Positions 37,220 through 46,763 of a stretch of DNA of 64,000 bases are shown one piece after another. Origin of the DNA: Panax quinquefolius (Eukaryota > Streptophyta > Magnoliopsida > Apiales > Araliaceae); contig CM035164.1 of NCBI GenBank assembly GCA_020205615.1, positions 1,391,501 to 1,455,500 on the forward strand. Direction: 5' to 3'. Made by a program: the position numbers and the translations under genes. The notes under the pieces were generated by a model. That model searched no databases, was not told where the DNA came from, and saw only the letters and a program-made list of their open reading frames with translations. The stretch's first letter is position 1, and every line of letters begins with the position of its first letter.

Positions 37220-37368
37220 AAAACAAGGGTTAATTAAGGAAATCAATATATCACATAATATCCTTATATACTTGACAACTAAAAAATAAGCTTAGTAGAC
37301 ACACTAGCGAAGGATTTACCTCGCCTCCCTCCTAGTTCTATTCCCCATCTCCGCCAGAGATCATATCC

Positions 37369-37383
37369 CTAAGCTCGATACCA
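37369..37383 (-). other. Primer binding site, X internal region 3
   Basis: Minus-strand TGGTATCGAGCTTAG beside LTR 4. Confidence 0.75.
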
Positions 37384-37387
37384 ACCG

Positions 37388-40109
37388 ACGACGCCCCAAA
37401 ATAGGTATACATCACCCATTCTCGAAGTTGTCAATACATGGTACGTAAACAACTACAACTTTATTATTACAACAAGAAATCGTGAGTTTAAATACAAATA
37501 TTATCTTCTGACAATATCTATACTCAAATAAATCCTCATCACATTTATTGATACATTATTTTACAAAAATGGTGAGGACTACTAAACAACTCTCTCTAGA
37601 ACCTTCATTCCATACCCCACTTGCACTCGCTATATTCTCGCCTCCCCGAGAAAAAAATGGAACAAAAGGAAAAGGGTGAGCTCAACTAGCCCAAGAAAGA
37701 ATATTACGACTAAGATAATATACAACAAATTATCGTTAGTCTTCAACAGGAAAAAATCTAATAGAATACAATAGACAACAAATTTTAAATCAATATTCGC
37801 AGCTGAAAATAATAATTCATTAGAAGAGTTAAGTAGAAAATGCAAACTACTATCTTCTATGTATGAATTTAAAAGTTCATCGCCTATCTTTTATCCCCGT
37901 AACATCAATCAATATACATCCGAATCAAATATTCATCTTTGCACTACAAAGCCAAAGATATTCATCACCGGGTCATGTTCATCTAAACACTGCTCATCTT
38001 TGCACTACGTACCAAAGATATTCTTTAGAAATCATTCATCTTTGCACTACAGTGCCAAAGATATTCAATAATATCATCATTTAAGACCGAGGATGATGAA
38101 AATATTTTTTTAAGAAACGAATCCAAAGGAAACAAAATGACAAGGATTAAGGATTAAGGATTCGTACTTTGTTTTATCCATGTCCAAAAATACCTCAAAA
38201 ATAATCATAAAGTGGTGTAAAATTCAAGAATGATCAAAACATGGATACAATCAAAGCTAGTATCCGTAATAGATATTTTGGACAAAAAGAAGAAATTTCA
38301 TTTTTCTATGAATAAGTGCCAGATAGTGAATAAAGTGAATAGTAATAAAGAATACGACAATCTGACACCAAAAGATAGAAATTCCACAAAAAACATCTTC
38401 ACGCTTCATGAATAATAAGACTCGTGAATAAGAATCTTAATAAGAATCATGAATAAGAACTCGTGAATAAGAACTCCAATAGTAACATGAAAAAAGTTCC
38501 AAATTTGATAAAAAGTTCCAACCAATATTTCAAAGATAATGATATTGAAGAAATAATATCATTAGAGAAAGAAATAACATCCCTTACCTCGAAAGATTAA
38601 GATTTCTAAATTTGGAATAATGTATATAAAGTCAAGAAGGAACTTGCACCGCCTAACAATACTCAAAGTATACTCAAAATACTCACAAGAATACACTCGA
38701 TAATATAGAGAGAGAAAACTTCAGCTTCGTGTGATTTTCAATTCTAACCCAAGACCCTATTTATAGAAAATGCTTAAACACCAAAGCAGTAAAATTTAAT
38801 ATAATATTATTATTTATAATAAAATTTCCTACGCCAACCTTCCAAGAACTGAATTCAGCTCATTCAACCCACATGTGTAACACACCATAATGAAAAAAAA
38901 ACGTTTTTTTATTTTAAATATTTTAAACTTCCAAAAATCAATTATTTCTTGAGCTTCTAACTTCAATAATTCATAATAAATAGCCCTTTCATCAGAAAAT
39001 TTGAATCTCATGAGTTTTTATAGGAATTTCAATTCTCTACAACTTTGCAGAAGAAAGTTTTTCCAAATTCCAAATAAAAATTGACCAAATCCACAAACCA
39101 AGCGATTTTACTGTGCTATAATCAAATTTCAATAATAAATGGGGTCCAATTTACATGTTTAACATGTTTTAAATATTTATTGCAACAAAAATACTCTTCC
39201 TCCTCAGATACTCATATATCCCACATTCGCTTGTAAAAATATCACCATTATTATATTATTAAAATATAATAATATATTTAAATGAATTATTTTATCGTAA
39301 AAGATAAAATTTTAATTTTCAACAATTGTCACATTAAAATTTTTCTCCATCTATATCCACATAAAATCAATATTTTCCTCATCATATGAATCAATAATTA
39401 ATTATTCACAAATAATATTACGTAATCACAATAATGACAACCAGTGCGCCTCCCTGGAAAGAGGGGCTTTCCAATAAGAATTTCTTCTTCATCATGCCAA
39501 GCAATTAGGTGACCAAACCTCTCCTTAGATGTAACTTTCTAGACATTGCCAATAATGTTATCTAATAATATTATTCAGATAATATGAATTATTGCTTCGA
39601 TAATGAAAAATACCGTAAATGACAATTATCAAACAACAAAGAATATAAAATATCAACGCAAAGAATTATTAACTCAATAAAATATCGAATAAGAATTATC
39701 AGAACCATTATCGAGTAGTGCCTTTCACGTAAGAATCAATAATTGGTGCAATACCGCAGCGCTACTTATGTTTTAACCACGTAGCATTTTAACAAGATTA
39801 ATCTGTAATAACTACGCCTGTTATTTTTAAACCACTTATATTTGTCGCTTTCTTCATCCAATCGCTTTCCGTTATGGGGCCCACACATGGTCAAGGCCAT
39901 CGCATTTAATATTCCCCGACAAAGATTTAATATTCCACGACCAAACGAATATTCCCCAATAACAATGAATATTTTATAACCACTTGCTTATTTTGAAATA
40001 TTTATGATTTTACCCCTAACTATCCACATTAATCACATCAACCCTTACTATTTCAAAATAATAAATAGAGAAAAATTAAATTTCATTAATAATAAGTTGG
40101 GGTCTTACA
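37388..40109 (-). mobile_element. X array LTR 4 (5'-most LTR)
   Basis: About 2722 bases; the 5' LTR of internal region 3. It begins TGTAAGACCCC on the minus strand at 40109 and abuts the ATTAA duplication. It has TATA at 38758-38765 and the usual repeat blocks. Confidence 0.85.
38758..38765 (-). promoter_or_regulatory. TATA box, X LTR 4
   Basis: Minus-strand TATAAATA. As the outermost 5' LTR it would drive transcription across the whole array. Confidence 0.55.
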
Positions 40110-40751
40110 ATTAATGAATACACGAATGTCCTCGGGTCAGAAGTCATGGATAATTTCTTGCGGTACGTGATACTAAAGAATATCCTCGGCAGTAGTGCAG
40201 GGGTGATTCGATGATGTGGATTATTTATTAAGTTGAGTCCCAAATATAAAAAGTCATGAAAACCTTTTAAATCATAAAAGATAGTAGATTTTATTCTTTA
40301 CTTGACTCTTTTAATGGATTGCTTGTTCATTGTAGTTAAACTTGATGTTGTTATATTTATCGGTTTAACATTGTTGAAGGCTAACGATAATTTATTCTCG
40401 CATTATCTTAGTCATAATATTTCTTCTTGGCTAGTTGAGCTCACCTTTTTTCGCTCACCTGCTCTCTTCGTAAAATGAGAACATAGCAGGGGACTAGTCG
40501 GGGAACGAGTGACGGTCGCAGAGGATAAGATTAGTAGTCCTCACTATTCGTGAAATAGTGTGTTAATAATTATAATGAGGACTCCTTTTGAGTTTGTATA
40601 ATCTCTAGTAGACAATAATTGTATTCAAACTCACAGCTATGTTTTTATCGATTTATACCATAAATTGTGTTAGTAAGTTGTATTTGAATTTTGTACCATA
40701 TATCTGACGACCCAAGATGGGTGATGTATACCTAATTTTGGGGGCGTCACA
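40110..40751 (+). mobile_element. Y-family solo LTR, 3' part
   Basis: Begins with the ATTAA duplication (40110-40114) and continues the LTR cut at 15055. It contains the GAGCTCACC block (40437) and ends GGGGGCGTCACA. The flanking ACTTG (40752-40756) matches 13286-13290. No gene. Confidence 0.8.
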
Positions 40752-40879
40752 ACTTGTGTATTTTGAAAAAAATTCATATATCACCCTTAACTTTAACCTT
40801 TTATCAATTTAACCATTTACTGAATAGTTATTATAAGAAAAATTAAATACTTTTATTTCATAAAATTCGGGGTCTTACA
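40752..40879 (-). mobile_element. LTR Z, 5' terminal part
   Basis: Reverse complement begins TGTAAGACCCCGAATTTTAT and continues to the ACTTG duplication. It completes the LTR begun at 9377. It resembles the first 130 bases of the solo LTR at 60092. Its outer edge interrupts the Tat RT. Confidence 0.75.
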
Positions 40880-41590
40880 TTTTATCACTCATCGGGAAAT
40901 ATAAGCTTATAAAAAGATAATGTTCGGGTTGATCAATGTAGGGCTCACCTATAAGCAGATGATGAACTAAGTGTTTAGAATGCAACTCAGCTGTAACATT
41001 GGGGTGTACGTGGACGACATGATCTGTAGTTCGGGACCATTTAGATGATTTGGAGGAGTGTGTCCTGACCATCAGGTATTATAACATACGCCTGAACCCG
41101 ACCAAGTGCACCTTCGGGCTCAGTTCGGGCAAATTCCTTCGTTATTTGGCCAGCATGAGAAGGATCGAGGTTAACCAGTAGAAGATTAAGGATATATTGG
41201 ATATGAAGTCTCCATAGACTTTCTAAGACATACAGCGGTTGACTGATAGGATTGTAGCCCTTAGGAGGTTCATGTCCAATTCGGCGAAATGGTGTCTTCC
41301 ATACTTTGATACACTAGAGGGGCTGAAGAACGAAAAGACCTTCTAGTGGACTTCCGAATGTGAAGACGCATTTTAGAGGATCAAAAGGTACCTGTCATCA
41401 GTTCCTTCACTGATGTAATCAATTCCTAAGGAACCGTTATATCTTTATCTGGCGGCTAGTTCTTTGGTGGTTGGTGTTGTTCTGGTCAGAGATGCAGGCA
41501 AAAATAATTCCCCGTTTACTATGTCAGTCATACTCTTCGGGATGTATAAACGAACTTGAAAAAGTTTTTTTACGTGTTGATAATAGTTAG
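40880..41590 (+). pseudogene. Tat-lineage Ty3/gypsy RT and RNase H, truncated
   Basis: RT is entered in mid-gene right after the Z LTR: FITHREI, then a YKKIMFGLINVGAT-like stretch. The catalytic YVDD is intact at 41007-41018 (VYVDDMI). LNPTKCTFGL follows near 41092, then RLTDRIVALRRFMSNSA near 41240 and YLYLAASSLVVG near 41440, the typical Tat sequence. The N-terminal half of RT, protease and gag are absent from the window, so the element is 5'-truncated by rearrangement at the Z insertion. It carries several stops. Confidence 0.75.
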
Positions 41591-42100
41591 TCAAAAGTTT
41601 TGACACTATTTCAAGGTTGGTTGGTGGTGGTATATACAGATCAACCCCTCAAGAATGTATTGAATAAACAAACAATGTCAGCTATGGAGTTAAGTCAATT
41701 TATTTTGGAATATCATCCACGGATAACTATAAAGGGTTACACATTGGCCGACTTTGTGGTGGAGTATTTGTTATGCGAACCAGACTCTTCAGATCAGCCA
41801 GGTGCAGTTAAGGGTTTGATCACTAATGCCCAACCAATGCAATCCTCATGGACTATTTATGTGGATGGATCTTCGACTTTGGATGTCTCTAAAGGTGGTG
41901 TGATATTAACAAGCCTCAAGGGGTTCAAGGTTCAGCAAGCCATTCGTTTCTAGTTCAGGGCTACTAACAACGAAGTAGAGTATAAGCCGATTTTAACTGA
42001 ATTGCAATTGGCCAAAAGCCTGGAAGTTCAGCATGTGGTTATATTCAGCGATTCACAGCTAGTCGTCAAGCATATCGTAGGAGAATAAGAAACTCAGGGG
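41591..42100 (+). pseudogene. Tat RNase H end and extra archaeal-type RNase H
   Basis: The open frame at 41600-41953 has TDQPLKNVL and IKGYTLADFVVEYL (end of the gypsy RNase H) followed by SWTIYVDGSST, the start of the additional archaeal-type RNase H found in Tat/Ogre elements. After a stop it continues FRATNNEVEYK, LQLAKSLEV and IFSDSQLVVKH (about 41954-42080). This second RNase H, between the first RNase H and integrase, is diagnostic of the Tat lineage. One stop and later frameshifts break it. Confidence 0.75.
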
Positions 42101-42105
42101 TAAGA

Positions 42106-42600
42106 ATGACTAAGTATTTAACCGAAGTCAAGGATCAACTCCACTATTTCAGTTCGTATTCTTTTCAAGGGATAGATTGGCCGGATAAAACGGTGGTAGA
42201 TGCCTTGTCGAAGTTGGTTGCTACTGAAGCAAGTTTTTTTTATGGATTGGTTTACCTAGAGGTCCTTGATACCCCGAACATTCATAAAGAGGAGACTTCA
42301 CTGATAGAATGGTTGGATTGTTGGCTTACGCCGTATCTGGATTATCCTAGTGATGGAAAGTTGCCTTCGGATTTGGTATTGGCTAATAAGATAAAGCACA
42401 TAAGTTCGTTCTTTTTCATGATTGATGGGGACCTGTATCGACGAGCCTTCTCTTCTCAACTACTGAAGTGTTTGGTGTCATCTGAAGCGGCTTATGTCCT
42501 TCGGGAGGTTCAGGAGGGTATCGACGGTGACCATATGGGATCAAAGACAATGTCTTATAAGGTTTTGAGACATGGTTATTATTGGTCGACCACATTCTAG
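42106..42600 (+). pseudogene. Tat connector and integrase zinc-binding domain
   Basis: A 164-codon open stretch, the longest clean frame in the Tat remnant. It contains TVVDALSKLVA (end of archaeal-type RNase H), VEVLDT-like LEVLDTPNI, LIEWLDCWLTPYL, and MIDGDLYRRAFS. It ends with EAAYVLREVQEGIDGDHMGSKTMSYKVLRHGYYW, which covers the two histidines of the integrase HHCC finger. The cysteine pair follows after the stop at 42600 in another frame. Confidence 0.75.
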
Positions 42601-43310
42601 GAAGCCAAAGATTATGTGAGAAAGTATCTGAAATGTCAACTCAATGGTCCGATTCCACACCAGCCTCAAGAGGAGTTGTTTTCGATTTTGTCCCCGATCT
42701 CATTTATAGTTTGGGGAAACGATATCTTAGGGTCGTTACCGAAGGCAAAGGGTCAGTTGGCGTTCGTGGTGGTTGTTATTGACTGCATGACCAAGTGGGT
42801 AGAGGCTAAGCCTTTGGGATGATTATTGAATAGAATTGTTTACTTTTTCTAAGAAATTGGTGGTATTTCGATTCAGCATCCCAAGGGTTCTAGTATCGAA
42901 TAATGGGCGTCAGTTTATAAGGGCCAAGTTCGAGTAATTTTGGCATATTTGAGTAGAAGACTTTTGTGCCGCATCCTTAATCCAATGGTCAGGTAGAGGT
43001 GACAAATCGGACCTTGCTGAACGGGATCAAACGAAGGTTGGATGAAGCTAAGGGTCGATGGCCCAAAGAATTACTAAGTGTTTTATGGGCCTATTGAACT
43101 ACCCTTTGGACAACTACAGGAGATTCGTTCTTCAGGTTGGCTTATGGGACCGATACTTTTGTCCCGATGGAGATTGGATCTCCTTTTCTTCGGGTCAGTC
43201 TATAGCTGAACTTAGATTTATTAGAGGAGGTTCGGGATTCGGCATTGGTAAGGATAGTAATTTACCAATGCACACTACAACCGGGCGCGTGAAGTAAATG
43301 AGGTTTGAGG
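42601..43310 (+). pseudogene. Tat integrase core remnant
   Basis: KYLKCQLNGPIPHQP (42616 on) holds the finger cysteine region. Then WGNDILGSLPKAKGQ and VVVVIDCMTKWVEAKPLG match the core start, with the first catalytic D as N-D and the second block VVIDCMTKW. Farther on, LNGIKRRLDEAKGRW-like and LLEEVR-like residues appear around 43020-43230 in shifting frames. Multiple stops. The sequence ends shortly before a Stowaway-like MITE. Confidence 0.7.
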
Positions 43311-43321
43311 TCGAATTATTA

Positions 43322-43618
43322 CTTCCTCTGTCCCAGGATAAAAGTCCTTATTACTATTTTGGATAGTCCCATGTTAAATGTCCACTTTCATTTAATAACC
43401 AAACTTTTACACAATTTTTCCTATTATACCCTTAGCATTAAATATATTACTTTCCTTATTCTAATTCTCTCTCCATATTTAATAAGTATAATAAGTCACT
43501 CTCTTACCTACAATGGAAATGATTAATGAAATATTATTATGGATAATTTTATCATTTCATTTCTCTTCTTAATATATGTAAAAAATCCACCAAGACTTTT
43601 ATCTTGGGACGGAGGGAG
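43322..43618. mobile_element. Stowaway-like MITE
   Basis: 297 bases flanked by TA (43320-43321 and 43619-43620). The termini CTTCCTCTGTCCC and GGGACGGAGGGAG are inverted, and the inverted match runs about 27 bases (to GATAAAAGTC). CTCCCTCCGTCCC with TA duplication is the Stowaway signature. The same family occurs at 63581. It inserted into the Tat 3' region and has no coding capacity. Confidence 0.85.
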
Positions 43619-43620
43619 TA

Positions 43621-43768
43621 CTATTTATTAGAAGAGGTACGAGAGAGATCCATATTAGCAAACAATGTGGATTGAGTTGGACATAAACTAGTTTGTGCTA
43701 TAATTACAACCGTAACGACAATTGTCATGAGACAAGTCACCTCAAAAGACGTGAACGATCATTGATAG
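43621..43768 (+). other. Tat 3' non-coding region, first piece
   Basis: Sequence between the MITE and the MULE. I see no recognisable gene. By position it is the non-coding part between integrase and the 3' LTR, continuing at 45695. Confidence 0.45.
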
Positions 43769-43778
43769 TAAATACTAC

Positions 43779-44225
43779 GGGATAAATTATTTTTTGGTCA
43801 CTGTACTGGGGTCCGATTTTTATTGTGGTTACTGAAACTTTTTTTGTTACAATCGAATAACTGTACTCTCAAAAATTACAAAATGGTCATTCCGTTCGAT
43901 TTTCGTCCAAAAATTTGACTTTAAATGCTTTGATCACAAGATAGTGACCCGTTTTTTTTGCTGACGTGGAGGGCAAAAGGCTTGACTTAATTTTTTTTTA
44001 AAGAAAATGTTACTATTGAGTGTTGAACTCTAGACCTCCCCAAACTAGAAATCTTATATTCTAGACACTTGACCAACTACCTATTATGCTAAAATTTATG
44101 TAACACTAATATTTAAACCACCTAGCATCGTTTACATGCATGTGAAGATGAGATAATAATAATTGTAATAATAATAATAATTGTAATAATTATTATTGTA
44201 ATAATAATAATTAATTTTTAATAAT
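43779..44225 (+). repeat. MULE left terminal inverted repeat
   Basis: Matches the reverse complement of 45240-45684 with scattered changes, ending in ATAATAATTG microsatellite-like sequence. Confidence 0.75.
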
Positions 44226-45233
44226 TAAAATTTTATGAAAGACGTTAATTTATAGAATAATAATTCAATAAATTATTAATAAGTTAAATTAATTTATTAA
44301 TAATAAATTTCATGAACATAAATGCGTTAAATTGAAAGACGTTAATTTAACTTATTAATAATAAATTTCATGAACATGAAGACGTTAAACACTGGGAAAA
44401 AATAAATATAAAAACTAATTAATTATTTGTTTGTTTGTTTGTTATTAATTCTATGTACACTCGAATGTTTTCTTATTAGCCGGTCATCAATAATACATTT
44501 AACATCATTCTCATCGTGTTCTATTAAAACGGATCAATTAATTATTAGAACAAAAGCTAGCGTATTTTACTTTCTTTTTATTGAATTATTAAGAAATAAA
44601 ATGTCGGCAGTCTTGGATGTATAAAATTGATGTTTTATGATGTTAATTTATAAATTAATATTTTATAATCATTCTTAATTTGACAAAATTAATTATATGT
44701 ATGAAATTAATTAACTGGTATAATAAGAATGTGATCGGTCCGTAATTAGGCCAATTTTTCATCAGCATAAAGATTAAAAGAAAATTTATGTAGAATTACT
44801 TTTTATTCCACAAAGTCTTAGAATAAGAACAGAGAATTTTGAAAAATATAATATAATTTTATAATAAAATACAGCATTAATAATTAATAAAACATCATTA
44901 AAAATAAACTTATAACCAAACAAACCTCACACAAAACTTCAAATAATTGGGCCGTTGAATTATTATTCTATAAATTAACGTCTTCATGTTCATGAAATTT
45001 ATTATTAATAAGTTAAATTAACGTCTTTCATAAAATTTTAATTTTAATTAAATAAAATTTTAATTATTATTGGGCCCCATAATAAATTATTAATAAGTTA
45101 AATTGTTATGAAAGATGGATGATAAATGCGCTGGGATTTTAATTATTATTTAAAATAGCGTTCTTCACATGAAGTGCATCGTTACCAATAATATCTTTTA
45201 ATTTTGACTATTTTAAAATTTTAATTATTTGAA

Positions 45234-45239
<6 letters not shown>

Positions 45240-45272
<33 letters not shown>

Positions 45273-45684
45273 AATAATAATTATTATAATAATTATTATT
45301 ATTACAATTATTATTATCTCATCTTCACATGCATATAAACGATGCTAGGTAGTTTAAATATTAGTGTTACATAAATTCTAGCATAAGAGGTGGTTGGTGC
45401 AATGGTTTTTATTGGAATATAGGATTTATAGTTTGGGGAGGTTTAGCAACATTTTCTTTAAGAAAATTTTTAAGTCAAGCCTTCTGCCCTCCACGTCAAC
45501 AAAAAAAAAACGGGTTAATATGCACAGTCAGCATTTTCGTCAAATTTTTGGATGGAAATCGAACGGAATGGCCATTTTGTAATTTTTTTTGAAAGACAAT
45601 TATTCGATCAGAAAAAAAAGCTTTCAAGAATCACAACGAAACCGGATCCAAAGATAATACAAAGATCAAAAAGTGATTTATCCC
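45240..45684 (-). repeat. MULE right terminal inverted repeat
   Basis: Partner of 43779-44225. It includes a TTATTATTATT microsatellite (45237-45270). Confidence 0.75.
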
Positions 45685-45694
45685 TAAATACTAC

Positions 45695-45757
45695 TGTGCA
45701 TAGAGACTTGGACATTCCCCATCTTACTTAAAAGTAAAATAAGGAAGTGGGGGCAAA
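45695..45757 (+). other. Tat 3' region with polypurine tract
   Basis: Resumes the Tat element after the MULE. AAGGAAGTGGGGGCAAA at 45741-45757 is the polypurine tract; Tat elements commonly end internally with a GTGGGGGCAA-type tract. Confidence 0.6.
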
Positions 45758-46763
45758 TGATAGGGTATAAAACCCAAGTTGCAGCTTTTATAAATCTAAG
45801 AAACTGAAGTCTTTCGATAGCCAAAGCCAACTAAGAAGCCCAAGGATTACTCTTGTTAATCGTTCAATAACCGAAGCTGCAGCTAAGAAGTCGAATGATT
45901 ACTTCGGCATAAGTACTAGCAATCATCCGAAGGGATATACATTACAAAGTGTGTATCTTTCGGACTTATATACTTTATCCGAAAAACGCTTCGATCAGCA
46001 CTCAGCAGGTACTTGGTTTCAGCCAAAAATGGGGTTCCTGTTATTAAAGACCACTTCTAATAGCTCCTTGTAATTTGTCAATGTAACAACCACACAAATG
46101 GTTAGTGGGGCACAGTGGACAGGTGACTGTCAAACAAATAAAAATTAAGCAAATTAAACCAACCCATGCATGCCCACACATGCACAACACTACGCTTGGG
46201 GGCCGGCAAGGGGTTGGGTGTTGGATCGGCTTAGTGGGACGTTTGTCCTTCTTCCATTGGTTTCAAGGCACTATAAATAGCTCTCCATGGAAAGAGGTAA
46301 GAGGTAAAAAAGGCATTTCTAAACACTTGAAATCTATACAAGGTGGAAAGATATACTCTAGAATTTTATATTTCTCGAAAGGGTGTCAGAAAATCTTCGT
46401 ATTCGATCTCTCTTTGCAACACAAAGACTGACTCGACACGGAAAAATACTGAAAAAAGAGGATCATTTATTTTTATATATGCCTCTTAAGAACAAATTCA
46501 TATTTTTTTTGTATACATTATAAAATAGCAGAAATTTTGGGAAGAACCTAAGTTGGATATACAAGATGGTTGAAAGTTTAAAGGAAAATTTGATCTCGAT
46601 GAATGGAAAGATCACGCGTTAGGGGGAGACTTTGTATCACGTGATTAGAAATCTTATTTTGGAATATAATAAAAAAAGGATTGACGAGATATGTACTCTT
46701 AATGGACAATAGACCCAAGAAGTTGACACTTTGGGCTAAAATATGATTTCAAACGAGTTATGT
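45758..46763 (+). mobile_element. Tat-element 3' LTR (end undefined)
   Basis: Begins TGATAGGGTATAAAACCC directly after the polypurine tract. It contains a clear TATA box at 46272-46279 and a transcribed-looking segment after it. The open frame at 46105-46431 crosses the promoter and resembles nothing I know, so I treat it as non-coding. The right terminus is not identified because the + strand X solo LTR is inserted at 46764. The matching 5' LTR is outside or lost. Confidence 0.6.
46272..46279 (+). promoter_or_regulatory. TATA box of Tat LTR
   Basis: TATAAATA in the context CACTATAAATAGCTCTCC, a strong plant core promoter match. Confidence 0.6.

Larger units (their letters stand above)
43779..45684. 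mobile_element. Mutator-like element with long inverted repeats, non-autonomous
   Basis: 1906 bases flanked by a perfect 10-base duplication TAAATACTAC (43769-43778, 45685-45694). It starts GGGATAAATTA and ends TGATTTATCCC. The inverted repeats extend about 445 bases (43779-44225, 45240-45684), through blocks such as ACAAAATGG(T/C)CATTCCGTT, GACGTGGAGGGCA and GAAGATGAGATAATAATAATTG. Duplication size and terminal GGG fit MULEs. No transposase frame is seen: the internal ~1 kb is AT-rich and has further inverted similarity (44223-44390 against 44955-45060). Confidence 0.8.

Noticed and set aside
15056..40109. Three independent X insertions side by side
   Set aside because: Only the outer edges carry the 5-base duplication, and internal LTRs are shared with PBS and PPT on opposite sides.
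44427..44624. 65-codon frame in the MULE as a captured host gene
   Set aside because: Short, AT-biased and without a recognisable domain; the element looks non-coding.
46105..46431. 108-codon open frame as a cellular gene
   Set aside because: It spans the TATA box and presumed start of the Tat LTR transcript and shows no recognisable domain.
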